Shown here: piece after piece, positions 1 to 6,370 of the stretch | Numbering within the stretch: the stretch's first letter is position 1 | Layout of the letters: each line of letters opens with the position of its first letter | From: Actinomycetota bacterium | Lineage (GTDB): Bacteria > Actinomycetota > Acidimicrobiia > Acidimicrobiales > Ilumatobacteraceae | NCBI GenBank assembly: GCA_005800965.1 | Contig: SYEA01000010.1 | Coordinates: forward strand, 1-16,309 | Length of the DNA stretch: 16,309 nucleotides | Direction of reading: 5' to 3' | Position numbers and translations under genes: made by a program | Notes under the pieces: generated by a model | The model's input: the letters and a program-made list of their open reading frames with translations, nothing else | Told to the model about the DNA's origin: nothing | The model's database searches: none

Positions 1-698
1 CAAAGAAACTCGATCACCGCAGCAACCTCATCTGGGGTTCCACTGCGCCCAAGGGGCGACACTGCCCCAGCCGCTGCTTCCGTAGCAGTTTGTGAACCCG
101 TGGCAATCCAACCGGGGGCCACCGCGTTCACCATGATGTTGCGTGATGCCACCTCCAGCGCCACCGCACGTGTGAGGCCGATCATTCCAGCCTTTGCAGC
201 GTTGTAGCCAACATCACCAACACCGGCGTGCAGTGCACCGGTGGTGCTGGCCACGTTCACGATGCGACCACCGTGGGGCATCACGGTGCGTCCATCAGGC
301 AACGTTCCGAGCACTCGCTGCGTCACCAAAAAACACGAGGTCAGATTGCGCGCGAGTGAGTCGTTCCACTGCTGCAGGGTCGTGTCGCTGAGCGACGCAT
401 TGAACAACTCGTTGCCAACAGCGACCATGCCGGCATTGTTGACCAGCACATCAATGTGGCCAAATCTGGCAGTCGCCTCAGCAACGAGCAAGTCGACTGC
501 CGATTCAAGGGTGAGATCTGCAACAACTCCCAGTACCGTCTGCGGATCAACTGCCAGCTCGCGCACTCGTTGGTGGATTCGGTCGGTGGTGCTCGTGATT
601 ACTACGTTGCAGCCGCCAGCAGCAAGACGCCGAGCGGTGGCAAAACCAATACCTGTTGCAGAGCCGCAACCGGTAATCAGCGCAATGCGCGGCGCCAC
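1..698 (-). CDS. SDR-family NAD(P)-dependent oxidoreductase (FabG-like), 3' end outside window
   Basis: Reading from a GTG at 698, the frame stays open to the window edge (232 codons), so the C-terminus is missing. It begins MAPRIALITGCGSATGIG, a Rossmann nucleotide-binding motif (T9 to G18). NNAG follows near residue 88, the catalytic serine region VASTTG near 151, and the active-site YNAAK with Tyr165 and Lys169. The last visible residues (SPLGRSGTPDEVAAVIEFL) are the usual SDR C-terminal segment, so only a short tail is lost. The GTG shares one base with the TAG stop of the HPP gene (TAGTG), which implies translational coupling. The family reduces or oxidises carbonyl/hydroxyl groups; 3-oxoacyl-ACP reductase and many catabolic dehydrogenases share these motifs, so the substrate cannot be named. 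Confidence 0.9.
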   Translation of the reverse strand, partial: MAPRIALITGCGSATGIGFATARRLAAGGCNVVITSTTDRIHQRVRELAVDPQTVLGVVADLTLESAVDLLVAEATARFGHIDVLVNNAGMVAVGNELFNASLSDTTLQQWNDSLARNLTSCFLVTQRVLGTLPDGRTVMPHGGRIVNVASTTGALHAGVGDVGYNAAKAGMIGLTRAVALEVASRNIMVNAVAPGWIATGSQTATEAAAGAVSPLGRSGTPDEVAAVIEFL

Positions 699-1225
699 TA
701 GACCGACTTGGTGAAGGGCAGTGGATAGCGACGTGCAGCGAACGGGGCGTTCAGCACGATTGCCAACACCACGAGCAACACAGCGTTGAACAGCACGGGT
801 CGCCAAACATATTCGTAGCCAAGTTCAGTAATTTTTGAGCCACCAATCACGGCGCCGATTGCGGTGCCACCACTCGGTGGATGCGTGCAGCCGAGCGTGG
901 TGATAATCAAAGCGGTGACGGCAACGGCGATGCCGGCCGCAAGAGTCAAGTTGTCGACAAGTTTGAAGGTGGTTACACCCACCGTTGCGCCGATCGTGTG
1001 CGCCAGGAGCACCGGCCCGGGTTGGGCCATCGGCCCACGTGGTGTCATAAAGATGATGATTGCCGACGCGCCCATCGCGAGGGCCAAAATTGGTGCCTGT
1101 TCGAGGTCGAACACTTGATCACTTGCCCAATAGGTGATCGCAATGGCGATCAGCGCACTGACACCTCCGATGGCGGCGTCCTTGGGGCTTAACTTTGGTG
1201 CGGGAAACAGCCATTTCATGAACAT
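698..1225 (-). CDS. HPP-family integral membrane protein
   Basis: A 175-residue protein with about four hydrophobic segments (roughly residues 18-34, 44-62, 74-112 in two parts, 143-161). It carries the THPPSGGTA signature at 114-122 that names the HPP family, and a basic C-terminus. Members are small inner-membrane proteins. Plant relatives have been linked to nitrite transport in plastids, but the bacterial role is mostly unknown and I do not assign a substrate. ATG codons at 1225 and 1219 are both possible; AGAGG lies 11 nt before the first. The gene lies 33 nt after the small ORF at 1259-1405, and its stop overlaps the SDR start by one base, so the three are probably co-transcribed. Confidence 0.82.
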   Translation of the reverse strand: MFMKWLFPAPKLSPKDAAIGGVSALIAIAITYWASDQVFDLEQAPILALAMGASAIIIFMTPRGPMAQPGPVLLAHTIGATVGVTTFKLVDNLTLAAGIAVAVTALIITTLGCTHPPSGGTAIGAVIGGSKITELGYEYVWRPVLFNAVLLVVLAIVLNAPFAARRYPLPFTKSV

Positions 1226-1258
1226 TTGGTTAGCGACCTCTCGGGTTGCGTTGTTGCA

Positions 1259-1405
1259 CTATTTCATTCCCATCCATTTACCCAGTTTGGCGCGACGACC
1301 CTGACGAGTGAGCGGAATGCCTGTTGCACGCGACACCTTGCGCTTTGCAGCCGTGACTCCGAGGGCTCGCTTCCACGAGAACGTGAAGCCTGGGAAGATT
1401 TTCAT
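1259..1405 (-). CDS. Small basic protein, 48 aa, hypothetical
   Basis: This short ORF starts at ATG 1405, 6 nt after a GGAG ribosome-binding site, and stops with TAG at 1259. The product starts MKIFPGFTFSWKRALGVTAA, continues with KRKVSRATGIPLTRQGRRAK and ends LGKWMGMK. It has about 14 Lys/Arg and no acidic residues, a good SD, and lies in line with the flanking minus-strand genes, so I treat it as real. From memory, short proteins with a similar SWKRALG...AAK...TGIPLTR pattern occur as conserved hypotheticals in Actinobacteria; I cannot verify this here. The charge suggests nucleic-acid or membrane-surface binding, but no function is assigned. Confidence 0.65.
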   Translation of the reverse strand: MKIFPGFTFSWKRALGVTAAKRKVSRATGIPLTRQGRRAKLGKWMGMK

Positions 1406-1430
1406 ACGACGCTCCAAACCTAGTAAAGCA

Positions 1431-1465
1431 GCCTCCTGGCACTCGGCGGAGAGATACCAGGAGGC
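1431..1465 (-). other. Hairpin between ARPP-1-like gene and small ORF, possible weak terminator
   Basis: A perfect 9-bp inverted repeat (GCCTCCTGG at 1431-1439, CCAGGAGGC at 1457-1465) has a 17-nt loop. It lies in the 128-nt gap after the stop of the ARPP-1-like gene. On the minus strand the stem is followed by TGCTTTAC, a poor U-tract, so it could be a weak or Rho-aided terminator or an RNA processing/stability element. Nothing else was seen in 1466-1533. Confidence 0.4.
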
Positions 1466-1533
1466 GTGCTATCGGCAGAACCGACGAGATTCAGTATGGC
1501 ACCAGGCTGAACGCGGTGCAAAACCGAGCAGAA

Positions 1534-2457
1534 TCAGTTCACGAATGCGTTGCAGTAGATGAGTTCACCATCCACGCGCAGCCCATGCGCCACGAATTGT
1601 GGGGTTTCTACGTGCACTTCGGTGCCGCGGCCGCATCCATCTGCTTCGGTTCCACTGGTGAGGGCTACTTCTGCAAGGAACTTCTCCAGTGCCTTGATGC
1701 CTGCATCTGCGTCGATTGACTCCGGCTGGGATTCGAACTCGTCGGAATCGATCACTGCCGCACGGATGATGGCTTCCCATGAAGCCTTCAGCGCATCACT
1801 GCTCGGGAACACTTCGACACCGAGGATCTTGTTGCCGTGAGCAACTGCGACGCCCACTTGCTCGGGCTGCACACCGTTGCTGATGAACTCGTTCACCACT
1901 GTGATGCGATCGGAACGACGATTGAGATCGTCATCGACTTCCAAGAAGAGACTGTCCTCGTGGTTGACACCACGCGAATGCAGTTCGTGTGAAATGGTAT
2001 TCCACACAGCGCCTTGCTCAGAACGCTTGCTCTTGTAACGATCGATGTTTGCCTTCACGCTGCGCTGCTTGGCGACGCGCATGCGACGCGACGCCTGACG
2101 TCCCGAGTAGTTGAAGCCCGAGCGACCCGACCAGCGACCTGCCTCCACACACGAGACCGGGATGACGATCTTTGCGCCAGCCGGCACCACGATGGACACA
2201 TTGACCACACGAGTCTGACGTCCACCGCTCAGAATGCGACCAGCCGGGATCAAGAGGTCGTGGTTGGTGGGATTGTGCACCTGCAGCTGAGGCACGGTGG
2301 GTGTTTCGAGCTCTGATACCAGCAACTCGTCACCCGCGATCTTGATCGCAGAGGCGCGACCCGCGGGGGCGAAAATTGGGATCAGCGTGACGCCACCTCG
2401 TGTAATGGGGGCACCAGGCTTCAGGGCGGTGATGTCTTTCAGGAATGCGGTGGTCAT
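1534..2457 (-). CDS. ARPP-1 / DUF6569-like domain protein
   Basis: I chose the ATG at 2457 (307 aa) because AAAGG lies 7 nt upstream; an in-frame ATG at 2517 would add 20 unconvincing residues. The N-terminal half is a beta-rich domain with PVT/LLIPAGRILSGGRQTR and a later PVSCVEAGRW. These match my recollection of the ARPP-1 domain, named for association with ADP-ribosylglycohydrolase and rhodanese/phosphatase proteins. A basic stretch rich in Arg/Lys/Ser (roughly residues 125-160) follows, then an alpha/beta C-terminal half ending ELIYCNAFVN. There is no signal peptide, so it is probably cytosolic. The biochemical function of the domain is not established. No ADP-ribosylglycohydrolase or rhodanese gene is visible beside it; neighbours are the 48-aa protein and the HPP/SDR pair. 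The family call is from memory and moderately sure. Confidence 0.65.
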   Translation of the reverse strand: MTTAFLKDITALKPGAPITRGGVTLIPIFAPAGRASAIKIAGDELLVSELETPTVPQLQVHNPTNHDLLIPAGRILSGGRQTRVVNVSIVVPAGAKIVIPVSCVEAGRWSGRSGFNYSGRQASRRMRVAKQRSVKANIDRYKSKRSEQGAVWNTISHELHSRGVNHEDSLFLEVDDDLNRRSDRITVVNEFISNGVQPEQVGVAVAHGNKILGVEVFPSSDALKASWEAIIRAAVIDSDEFESQPESIDADAGIKALEKFLAEVALTSGTEADGCGRGTEVHVETPQFVAHGLRVDGELIYCNAFVN

Positions 2458-2535
2458 GGGAATGCCTTTCGGTTGTGGGTGAGTATCCCCAAACAGGGAC
2501 ATCATTACTACGCACAAAGCAGCAGGCGGTGTGAC

Positions 2536-2563
2536 TTGACAAGTTGCGCCACAGGTCTACGAT
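2536..2563 (+). promoter_or_regulatory. Sigma70-type promoter TTGACA-16-TACGAT
   Basis: TTGACA at 2536-2541, a 16-nt spacer, and TACGAT at 2558-2563. This is the best -35/-10 pair I found in the window, pointing toward the coiled-coil gene with a predicted transcription start near 2570. A terminator-like hairpin follows before the gene starts, so the promoter may drive a short RNA or an attenuated leader. Confidence 0.5.
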
Positions 2564-2621
2564 GCCGCCCATGCCGTCTACCCCCCTCTGTCAACCGCAC
2601 AAATACTTACTCCATCGCCTA

Positions 2622-2653
2622 CCGCAAGATTTCTGCTTGCGGACCAATTTTTT
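2622..2653 (+). terminator. Intrinsic terminator or attenuator in the leader of the coiled-coil gene
   Basis: CCGCAAG (2622-2628) and CTTGCGG (2636-2642) form a 7-bp stem with a 7-nt loop. ACCAA and then TTTTTT follow (2648-2653). The stem plus U-run fits a rho-independent terminator read on the plus strand. It lies 42 nt before the coiled-coil gene start, so it would act as an attenuator or end a short transcript starting near 2570. Confidence 0.45.
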
Positions 2654-2694
2654 GCACACAAAGAGGCATGAACAGCACCAGGAAAGACATCTTT

Positions 2695-3141
2695 ATGCCA
2701 TCGTCTGAGGCAGACCGTTTCACGCTTCATCAAACATTGCGCAGCCTCATGCCCGAGGCAGTCGCTGACACGTTGATGTCGCATTTGCCACCAACTGGCT
2801 GGAGTGATATCGCCCGCCAAGCCGATCTCGACGCACAGAGCCTGCGGTTCGATCGCATTGATGCCAAGTTTGTAGAGATTGACAAGAAGTTCGTAGAGAT
2901 TGACGCGAGGTTTGATCGTATTGACGCCAAGTTCGCAGAGATTGACAAGAAGTTCGTAGAGATTGACGCGAGGTTTGATCACATCGACGCAAGGCTCGAT
3001 TACATTAACACCAGGCTCGATCGCATCGACTCGAAGTTTGATGAACTTGCGTCGATGAAGCGCTACGTGGTTACCACTGGCATCGCGCTCGCGGCACTCA
3101 TCTGTGGAGCCGGCGCCCCTCTATGGCTCGGCGGGTTCTGA
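2695..3141 (+). CDS. Coiled-coil protein with C-terminal membrane anchor
   Basis: I start this at ATG 2695 because GGAAAG lies 8 nt upstream; an ATG at 2668 has AGAGG only 1 nt away and is less likely. The 148-residue product has a short N-terminal helical region ending near residue 50. Heptads of the form FDRIDAKFVEID run from about residue 52 to 118, and one hydrophobic segment (about 125-145) precedes GGF. It is predicted to be a trimeric or dimeric coiled coil tethered to the membrane with most of the protein in the cytoplasm. The heptad region contains a recent 63-bp duplication. I recognise no named family. The stop lies 1 nt from the stop of the convergent acyl-CoA ligase. Confidence 0.75.
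   Translation: MPSSEADRFTLHQTLRSLMPEAVADTLMSHLPPTGWSDIARQADLDAQSLRFDRIDAKFVEIDKKFVEIDARFDRIDAKFAEIDKKFVEIDARFDHIDARLDYINTRLDRIDSKFDELASMKRYVVTTGIALAALICGAGAPLWLGGF
2848..2973 (+). repeat. 63-bp tandem duplication within the coiled-coil gene
   Basis: Unit 1 spans 2848-2910 and unit 2 spans 2911-2973. They differ at about five positions. Each encodes 21 residues, three heptads (FDRIDAKF, then VEIDKKF, then VEIDARF). The nucleotide identity indicates a recent in-frame expansion rather than old heptad similarity. Diverged heptads continue to about 3050. Confidence 0.85.
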
Positions 3142-3142
3142 A

Positions 3143-4768
3143 TCAGCCGGGCAATTGATAATCGGCGAAGCGATCGCGCAACGTCTTCTTGGAAAACTTG
3201 CCCACCGAGGTCTTGGGCACCTGATCGATGAACACCACGTCATCGGGAATTTGCCACTTGGCCAGCTTCGGGGTGAGGAACGCAATGATTTCCTCTTTGG
3301 TGACCGTCTCACCATCTTTGGGCACCACGCAAGCGAGTGGACGCTCAGACCACTTCGGGTGCGACACGCCAATGACGGCCGCTTCTTTGATCTTCGGGTG
3401 CGACATGAGCTCGTTCTCAATCTCCACCGACGAGATCCATTCGCCACCCGACTTGATGAGGTCCTTGGTGCGGTCCACCAATCGAATGTGCCCGACAGAG
3501 TCGACAACGGCCACGTCACCGGTACGTAACCAGCCGTCTTTCGTAAAACTCTCTGCCGACCGCGAGTCGTTGTAGTACGAACTGGCGATCCACGGCCCTG
3601 CACACTGCAACTCGCCACTCGTTTCGCCGTCCCACGCCACCATCGTGGTGGTGTCGGGTTCAACCACGCGGAAATCGACGCCCAGCACGATGCGACCGAC
3701 GGTCGTACGAATCTCGGCTTGTTCTTCAACTGGCAGTTGTTGCTCGGCGCTGTTCAGCGTGCACACTGCGGCGATTGGTGAAGTTTCAGTCATGCCCCAC
3801 GCTTGCAAAATGGGCAACCCAATTTGTTCACGATAGGCCTCGCTCAACGCTTTGGGCACCGCAGAACCACCACACACGACAGCGCGTAGCGACGATGTGT
3901 CACGGCCCTTCAACTCGGGCAACACTGCCATCCAGATGGTGGGCACGCCGGCGCCGACTGTAACTTTTTCATTCACGATGTGATCAGCGATTGCCTTGCC
4001 CGACAAATCGGGGCCCGGCATCACCAGGTTGGCGCCACATGCGGTTGCAGCATGAGTCAAACCCCAAGCGTTGACGTGAAACATCGGCACGACCGGCAAT
4101 ATGGTGTCGGATTCGCGCACCCCGAGCGAGTCAGCAAGCATCTCGGCCCTCGTGTGCAAAAACGTCGAACGGTGGGAGTACACCACGCCCTTCGGGTTGC
4201 CAGTGGTGCCGCTGGTGTAGCACATACTGGCGGCCTGATTTTCGTCAGCAACATTCCACTCGACTGCCTTGGCTTGTTGTAACAACGATTCATATTCATG
4301 CACTTGCACGCCGGGCACGCTGGTTGGCATCTCACCTTTGCCGTCGTTCATAAACACCAGATGTTTGACCGTGGTGAAAGTGGGCATGAGCGGCTCGAGT
4401 ATCGACCACAGCGAAGTGTCACAGAAAATCACTTCGTCTTCGGCGTGATTCACGATGTAGGTCACCTGCTCGGGAAACAAACGAAAGTTCAGGGTGTGCA
4501 ATACGCGGCTCGAGCACGGTGCAGCAAAATACAACTCGAGGTGTCGGGCCGAGTTCCATGCGAGGGTCGCCACACGTCCATATTTGGAAATTTTCAAGAT
4601 GTCCAGCACGCCACCTAGAAGTCGCGTGCGCTCGGCCCATGCACCGTAAGTTGTGGTGAGTTTCCCAGTGGCAGTCGCGGTGACGATGCGTTTGTCTCGG
4701 CTGTAGCGCTCTGCGCGTTCAAACAAATGCACGAGTGTGAGTTGTGTCGGTTGCATTAAACCCTTCAT
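3143..4768 (-). CDS. Fatty-acyl-CoA ligase (AMP-forming, FadD/AlkK-like)
   Basis: A 541-residue ANL-superfamily enzyme that activates a fatty or other carboxylic acid to acyl-AMP and then acyl-CoA. Visible motifs in order are the P-loop YTSGTTGNPKG (184-194), WGMTETSP (324-331), GWLRTGDVA (412-420), the hinge KDLIKSGGEWIS (435-446) and the catalytic lysine in KTSVGKFSKK (Lys524). Length is normal for the medium/long-chain group. AAAGGGGGG lies about 4 nt before the ATG at 4768; a second ATG at 4756 is possible. It is divergent from the DedA-like gene across a 100-bp region holding a 16-bp palindrome. The exact chain length is not readable from sequence. Confidence 0.93.
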   Translation of the reverse strand: MKGLMQPTQLTLVHLFERAERYSRDKRIVTATATGKLTTTYGAWAERTRLLGGVLDILKISKYGRVATLAWNSARHLELYFAAPCSSRVLHTLNFRLFPEQVTYIVNHAEDEVIFCDTSLWSILEPLMPTFTTVKHLVFMNDGKGEMPTSVPGVQVHEYESLLQQAKAVEWNVADENQAASMCYTSGTTGNPKGVVYSHRSTFLHTRAEMLADSLGVRESDTILPVVPMFHVNAWGLTHAATACGANLVMPGPDLSGKAIADHIVNEKVTVGAGVPTIWMAVLPELKGRDTSSLRAVVCGGSAVPKALSEAYREQIGLPILQAWGMTETSPIAAVCTLNSAEQQLPVEEQAEIRTTVGRIVLGVDFRVVEPDTTTMVAWDGETSGELQCAGPWIASSYYNDSRSAESFTKDGWLRTGDVAVVDSVGHIRLVDRTKDLIKSGGEWISSVEIENELMSHPKIKEAAVIGVSHPKWSERPLACVVPKDGETVTKEEIIAFLTPKLAKWQIPDDVVFIDQVPKTSVGKFSKKTLRDRFADYQLPG

Positions 4769-4816
4769 GGAGCCCCCCTTTGGGTCGTCAGCGTTGCGCC
4801 GTATCGGTCATCGCTC

Positions 4817-4822
4817 AGAGTA
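4817..4822 (-). promoter_or_regulatory. Candidate -10 box for the acyl-CoA ligase gene
   Basis: On the minus strand this reads TACTCT, a TANNNT box about 49 nt before the ATG at 4768. No clear -35 is seen. The 16-bp palindrome at 4826-4841 falls in the spacer region. Confidence 0.3.
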
Positions 4823-4825
4823 CAC

Positions 4826-4841
4826 AGCGCGGCGCCGCGCT
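4826..4841. promoter_or_regulatory. 16-bp perfect palindrome, candidate shared operator
   Basis: AGCGCGGCGCCGCGCT is a perfect palindrome between the divergent acyl-CoA ligase and DedA-like genes. It overlaps where the -35 of the plus-strand promoter would be and the spacer of the minus-strand promoter. A dimeric repressor, for example of the TetR type often controlling fatty-acid genes, could block both. No regulator gene is in the window. Confidence 0.4.
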
Positions 4842-4856
4842 ACATAAACGGCGAAC

Positions 4857-4862
4857 TACCGT
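4857..4862 (+). promoter_or_regulatory. Candidate -10 box for leaderless transcription of the DedA-like gene
   Basis: TACCGT ends 6 nt before the GTG at 4869, so transcription would begin at or next to the start codon. No Shine-Dalgarno sequence is present. The box lies within a small inverted repeat, AACGG (4847-4851) and CCGTT (4859-4863). Confidence 0.4.
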
Positions 4863-4868
4863 TCATGT

Positions 4869-5486
4869 GTGCCCTCCTCTCTTGCCCGTCGTTCGGTACT
4901 GGCGATCACCTCGGGGTTGTTCGTCTTAGGCACGATCGGGTCGAACATCGGTCCTGCGCTCGTCGATGAGCGACCAGAACTGGTGCTACTGATGTCGTCT
5001 CGCAACCGAAACCTATTCGGCTCGGTGCCGTACATCGATCTGCTTCCCTACGTGCTGATCGGGTTTCTGCGGGTACTTGCCGCTGCGGTGGCTTTGTATT
5101 TCTGTGGCAGGTACTTTGGCGAAAAAGCAGTGCGCTGGCTCGAGGGGCAAGCCGGTGAGCCCCCACGTATATATACGTGGCTAGAGCGCGCCGTCGACAA
5201 AATGGGGGTGTGGGCCGTCATCATCTTCCCTGGAAGCAATGTGGTGTGTCTGTTGGTCGGGCACCGCGGCATGAAACCTCGCACGTTTTTGATTTTTGTC
5301 TCGATTGGCATAGCGATCAAATTGTGGGTGTTGCGAGTATTGGGTCGAATATTTGAGTCCGAGATTCGGTCATTTCTGGATTTCATCGACAAATATCAGT
5401 GGTGGCTGGTCATCGGGCTATTCGCCCTGTCGCTGCTGCAGGGACAGTTTCGCCGCCGCCCCAAGGACGGCCGGGAAGGCGCTTAG
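4869..5486 (+). CDS. DedA/VTT-like integral membrane protein
   Basis: A 205-residue protein starting at GTG 4869, with hydrophobic segments near residues 9-30, 58-80, 110-128, 137-160 and 178-194. The region around 105-160 (KMGVWAVIIFPGSNVVCLLVG, then RTFLIFVSIGIAIKLWVLRV) follows the DedA/SNARE-associated (VTT) layout of a re-entrant loop with a conserved Pro-Gly and a following Gly-rich helix. The conserved Arg of many DedA proteins before that loop is not obvious. Family members act as lipid scramblases or in envelope homeostasis, so pairing with a fatty-acyl-CoA ligase is plausible but unproven. The start has no SD and appears leaderless. The stop codon overlaps that of the convergent YbjN-like gene by 4 nt. 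Confidence 0.65.
   Translation: MPSSLARRSVLAITSGLFVLGTIGSNIGPALVDERPELVLLMSSRNRNLFGSVPYIDLLPYVLIGFLRVLAAAVALYFCGRYFGEKAVRWLEGQAGEPPRIYTWLERAVDKMGVWAVIIFPGSNVVCLLVGHRGMKPRTFLIFVSIGIAIKLWVLRVLGRIFESEIRSFLDFIDKYQWWLVIGLFALSLLQGQFRRRPKDGREGA
5163..5180. repeat. 18-bp perfect palindrome inside the DedA-like gene
   Basis: CCACGTATATATACGTGG reads identically on both strands. It lies mid-gene and encodes PRIYTW in the loop before a membrane segment. It may be chance, or a hairpin or protein-binding site. Confidence 0.6.
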
Positions 5487-6016
5487 TCAGGGTCATCGCT
5501 GCCCAACAGCCACCTGGTGAAACCACCTTTTTCGTGACTGGCTTTGAGTTGTCTGAAGTCAGTGTCGCCGTTGATTAACCCGTTTTGAATCAGATCAATG
5601 GCGTACCAAAAAGTCATGATGCCGATGAAAATATCGTGCTGGCGACGACATGTCTCGAACTCAACCACTTTCACGGCACGTACGAGAAATCCCGCCTCTG
5701 AGCGGTGGGGGAAATCATTCTCGCCGTACACCACCGAAAATGCCCCGTAGTAGGGAAACTGATTCCACCGATCACAAAAACGATGGGGTGCACTCGGCAC
5801 AAAAACGACGGTACGACACAACACATCCGTATAGAACTGCGAGGCTGGCCCCAGATCGAGGCACATGATGCTGTTGGGTCGCTCGAGCTGGATGGTCACC
5901 GCGCCATCATCATCGATAAGCGTCACACAATCACCCCACTCGAGGGCGAGATCAGCGAGTTCTTGGGCAGTGTAGAACTCGCGGGCCGGGGTATCTGGTA
6001 ACGAATCGTGATTCAT
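5483..6016 (-). CDS. YbjN-like domain protein
   Basis: A 177-residue soluble protein starting at ATG 6016 with a modest GAGCGAG site about 6 nt upstream. The pattern (helix YTAQELADLALEWG, strands around DDDGAVTIQLE, then FCDRWNQFPYYGAFSVVYG and a long C-terminal helix) resembles YbjN/type III-chaperone-like domains, where the N-x-WN segment is typical. YbjN in Enterobacteria affects motility and stress responses; in Actinobacteria these proteins are uncharacterised. No catalytic motif or signal peptide is visible. Its TAA overlaps the TAG of the convergent DedA-like gene. The family assignment is tentative; the coding call is firm. Confidence 0.6.
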   Translation of the reverse strand: MNHDSLPDTPAREFYTAQELADLALEWGDCVTLIDDDGAVTIQLERPNSIMCLDLGPASQFYTDVLCRTVVFVPSAPHRFCDRWNQFPYYGAFSVVYGENDFPHRSEAGFLVRAVKVVEFETCRRQHDIFIGIMTFWYAIDLIQNGLINGDTDFRQLKASHEKGGFTRWLLGSDDPD

Positions 6017-6051
6017 TGTTGTCTCGCTCTTTTGGTTTGTTTCATATCGAC

Positions 6052-6255
6052 ATGACGCCGACTGTGACTGGTCGGGTTATTGCAGATTGGTGGATGTTGT
6101 ACCCGAACGTGCAGGGTGATGCTGTTAGGGCACTCTGGGCACTGCCAGAGATGGGTACGTCGTGGAGTTGGTTCGCTGAACATGGGGCAGCACTATGCAG
6201 CACCGATGTTCGCAATTGCAACTACCTTTCTGAGTTGGAGGCTCCTACTACGTAG
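6052..6255 (+). CDS. Doubtful small ORF, 67 aa, Trp-rich
   Basis: An open frame from ATG 6052 to a TAG that lies inside the loop-side arm of the 6235-6265 inverted repeat. The product contains six tryptophans in its first 40 residues and resembles no family I know. It has no clear ribosome-binding site, and its third-position base use is less G/C-biased than its neighbours. It could be a short real gene, a remnant, or chance. It is listed because it is the only substantial frame in the 398-nt gap between the YbjN-like gene and tpx. Confidence 0.22.
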   Translation: MTPTVTGRVIADWWMLYPNVQGDAVRALWALPEMGTSWSWFAEHGAALCSTDVRNCNYLSELEAPTT

Positions 6256-6265
6256 GAGCCTCCAA
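6235..6265. repeat. 14-bp perfect inverted repeat with 3-nt spacer
   Basis: TTGGAGGCTCCTAC (6235-6248) and GTAGGAGCCTCCAA (6252-6265) are exact complements around TAC. On the plus strand it is followed by AAAAAATATTTTG, so there is no U-run directly downstream in either direction. It is therefore not a classic intrinsic terminator, though U-less terminators are described in Actinobacteria. It marks the edge between the doubtful ORF and the tandem repeats. Confidence 0.85.
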
Positions 6266-6280
6266 AAAATATTTTGCAGT

Positions 6281-6370
6281 GCGCGCGCTTGCGCGAGCAC
6301 AGACAACCACGTGCGCGCTTGCGCGAGCACAGACAACCACGTGCGCGTTTGCGCGAGCACAGACAACCAC
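6281..6370. repeat. Three 30-bp tandem repeats upstream of tpx
   Basis: Units at 6281-6310, 6311-6340 and 6341-6370 share the core GCGCTTGCGCGAGCAC followed by AGACAACCAC, with one or two changes each. A degraded fourth unit starts at 6371. Each unit contains a near-palindrome, GTGCGCGCTTGCGCGAGCAC, able to form a 4 bp + mismatch + 3 bp hairpin. The repeats are contiguous, so this is not a CRISPR array. Position just before tpx suggests a regulatory or structural role, or simple replication slippage. Confidence 0.9.

Noticed and set aside
2570..2653. Identification of the short RNA as an actinobacterial 6C RNA
   Set aside because: Only one C-run is present and it is not in a hairpin loop, whereas 6C RNAs have two C-rich hairpin loops.
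6237..6263. Inverted repeat considered as a rho-independent terminator
   Set aside because: There is no U-tract after the stem on either strand; the A-run follows it on the plus strand.
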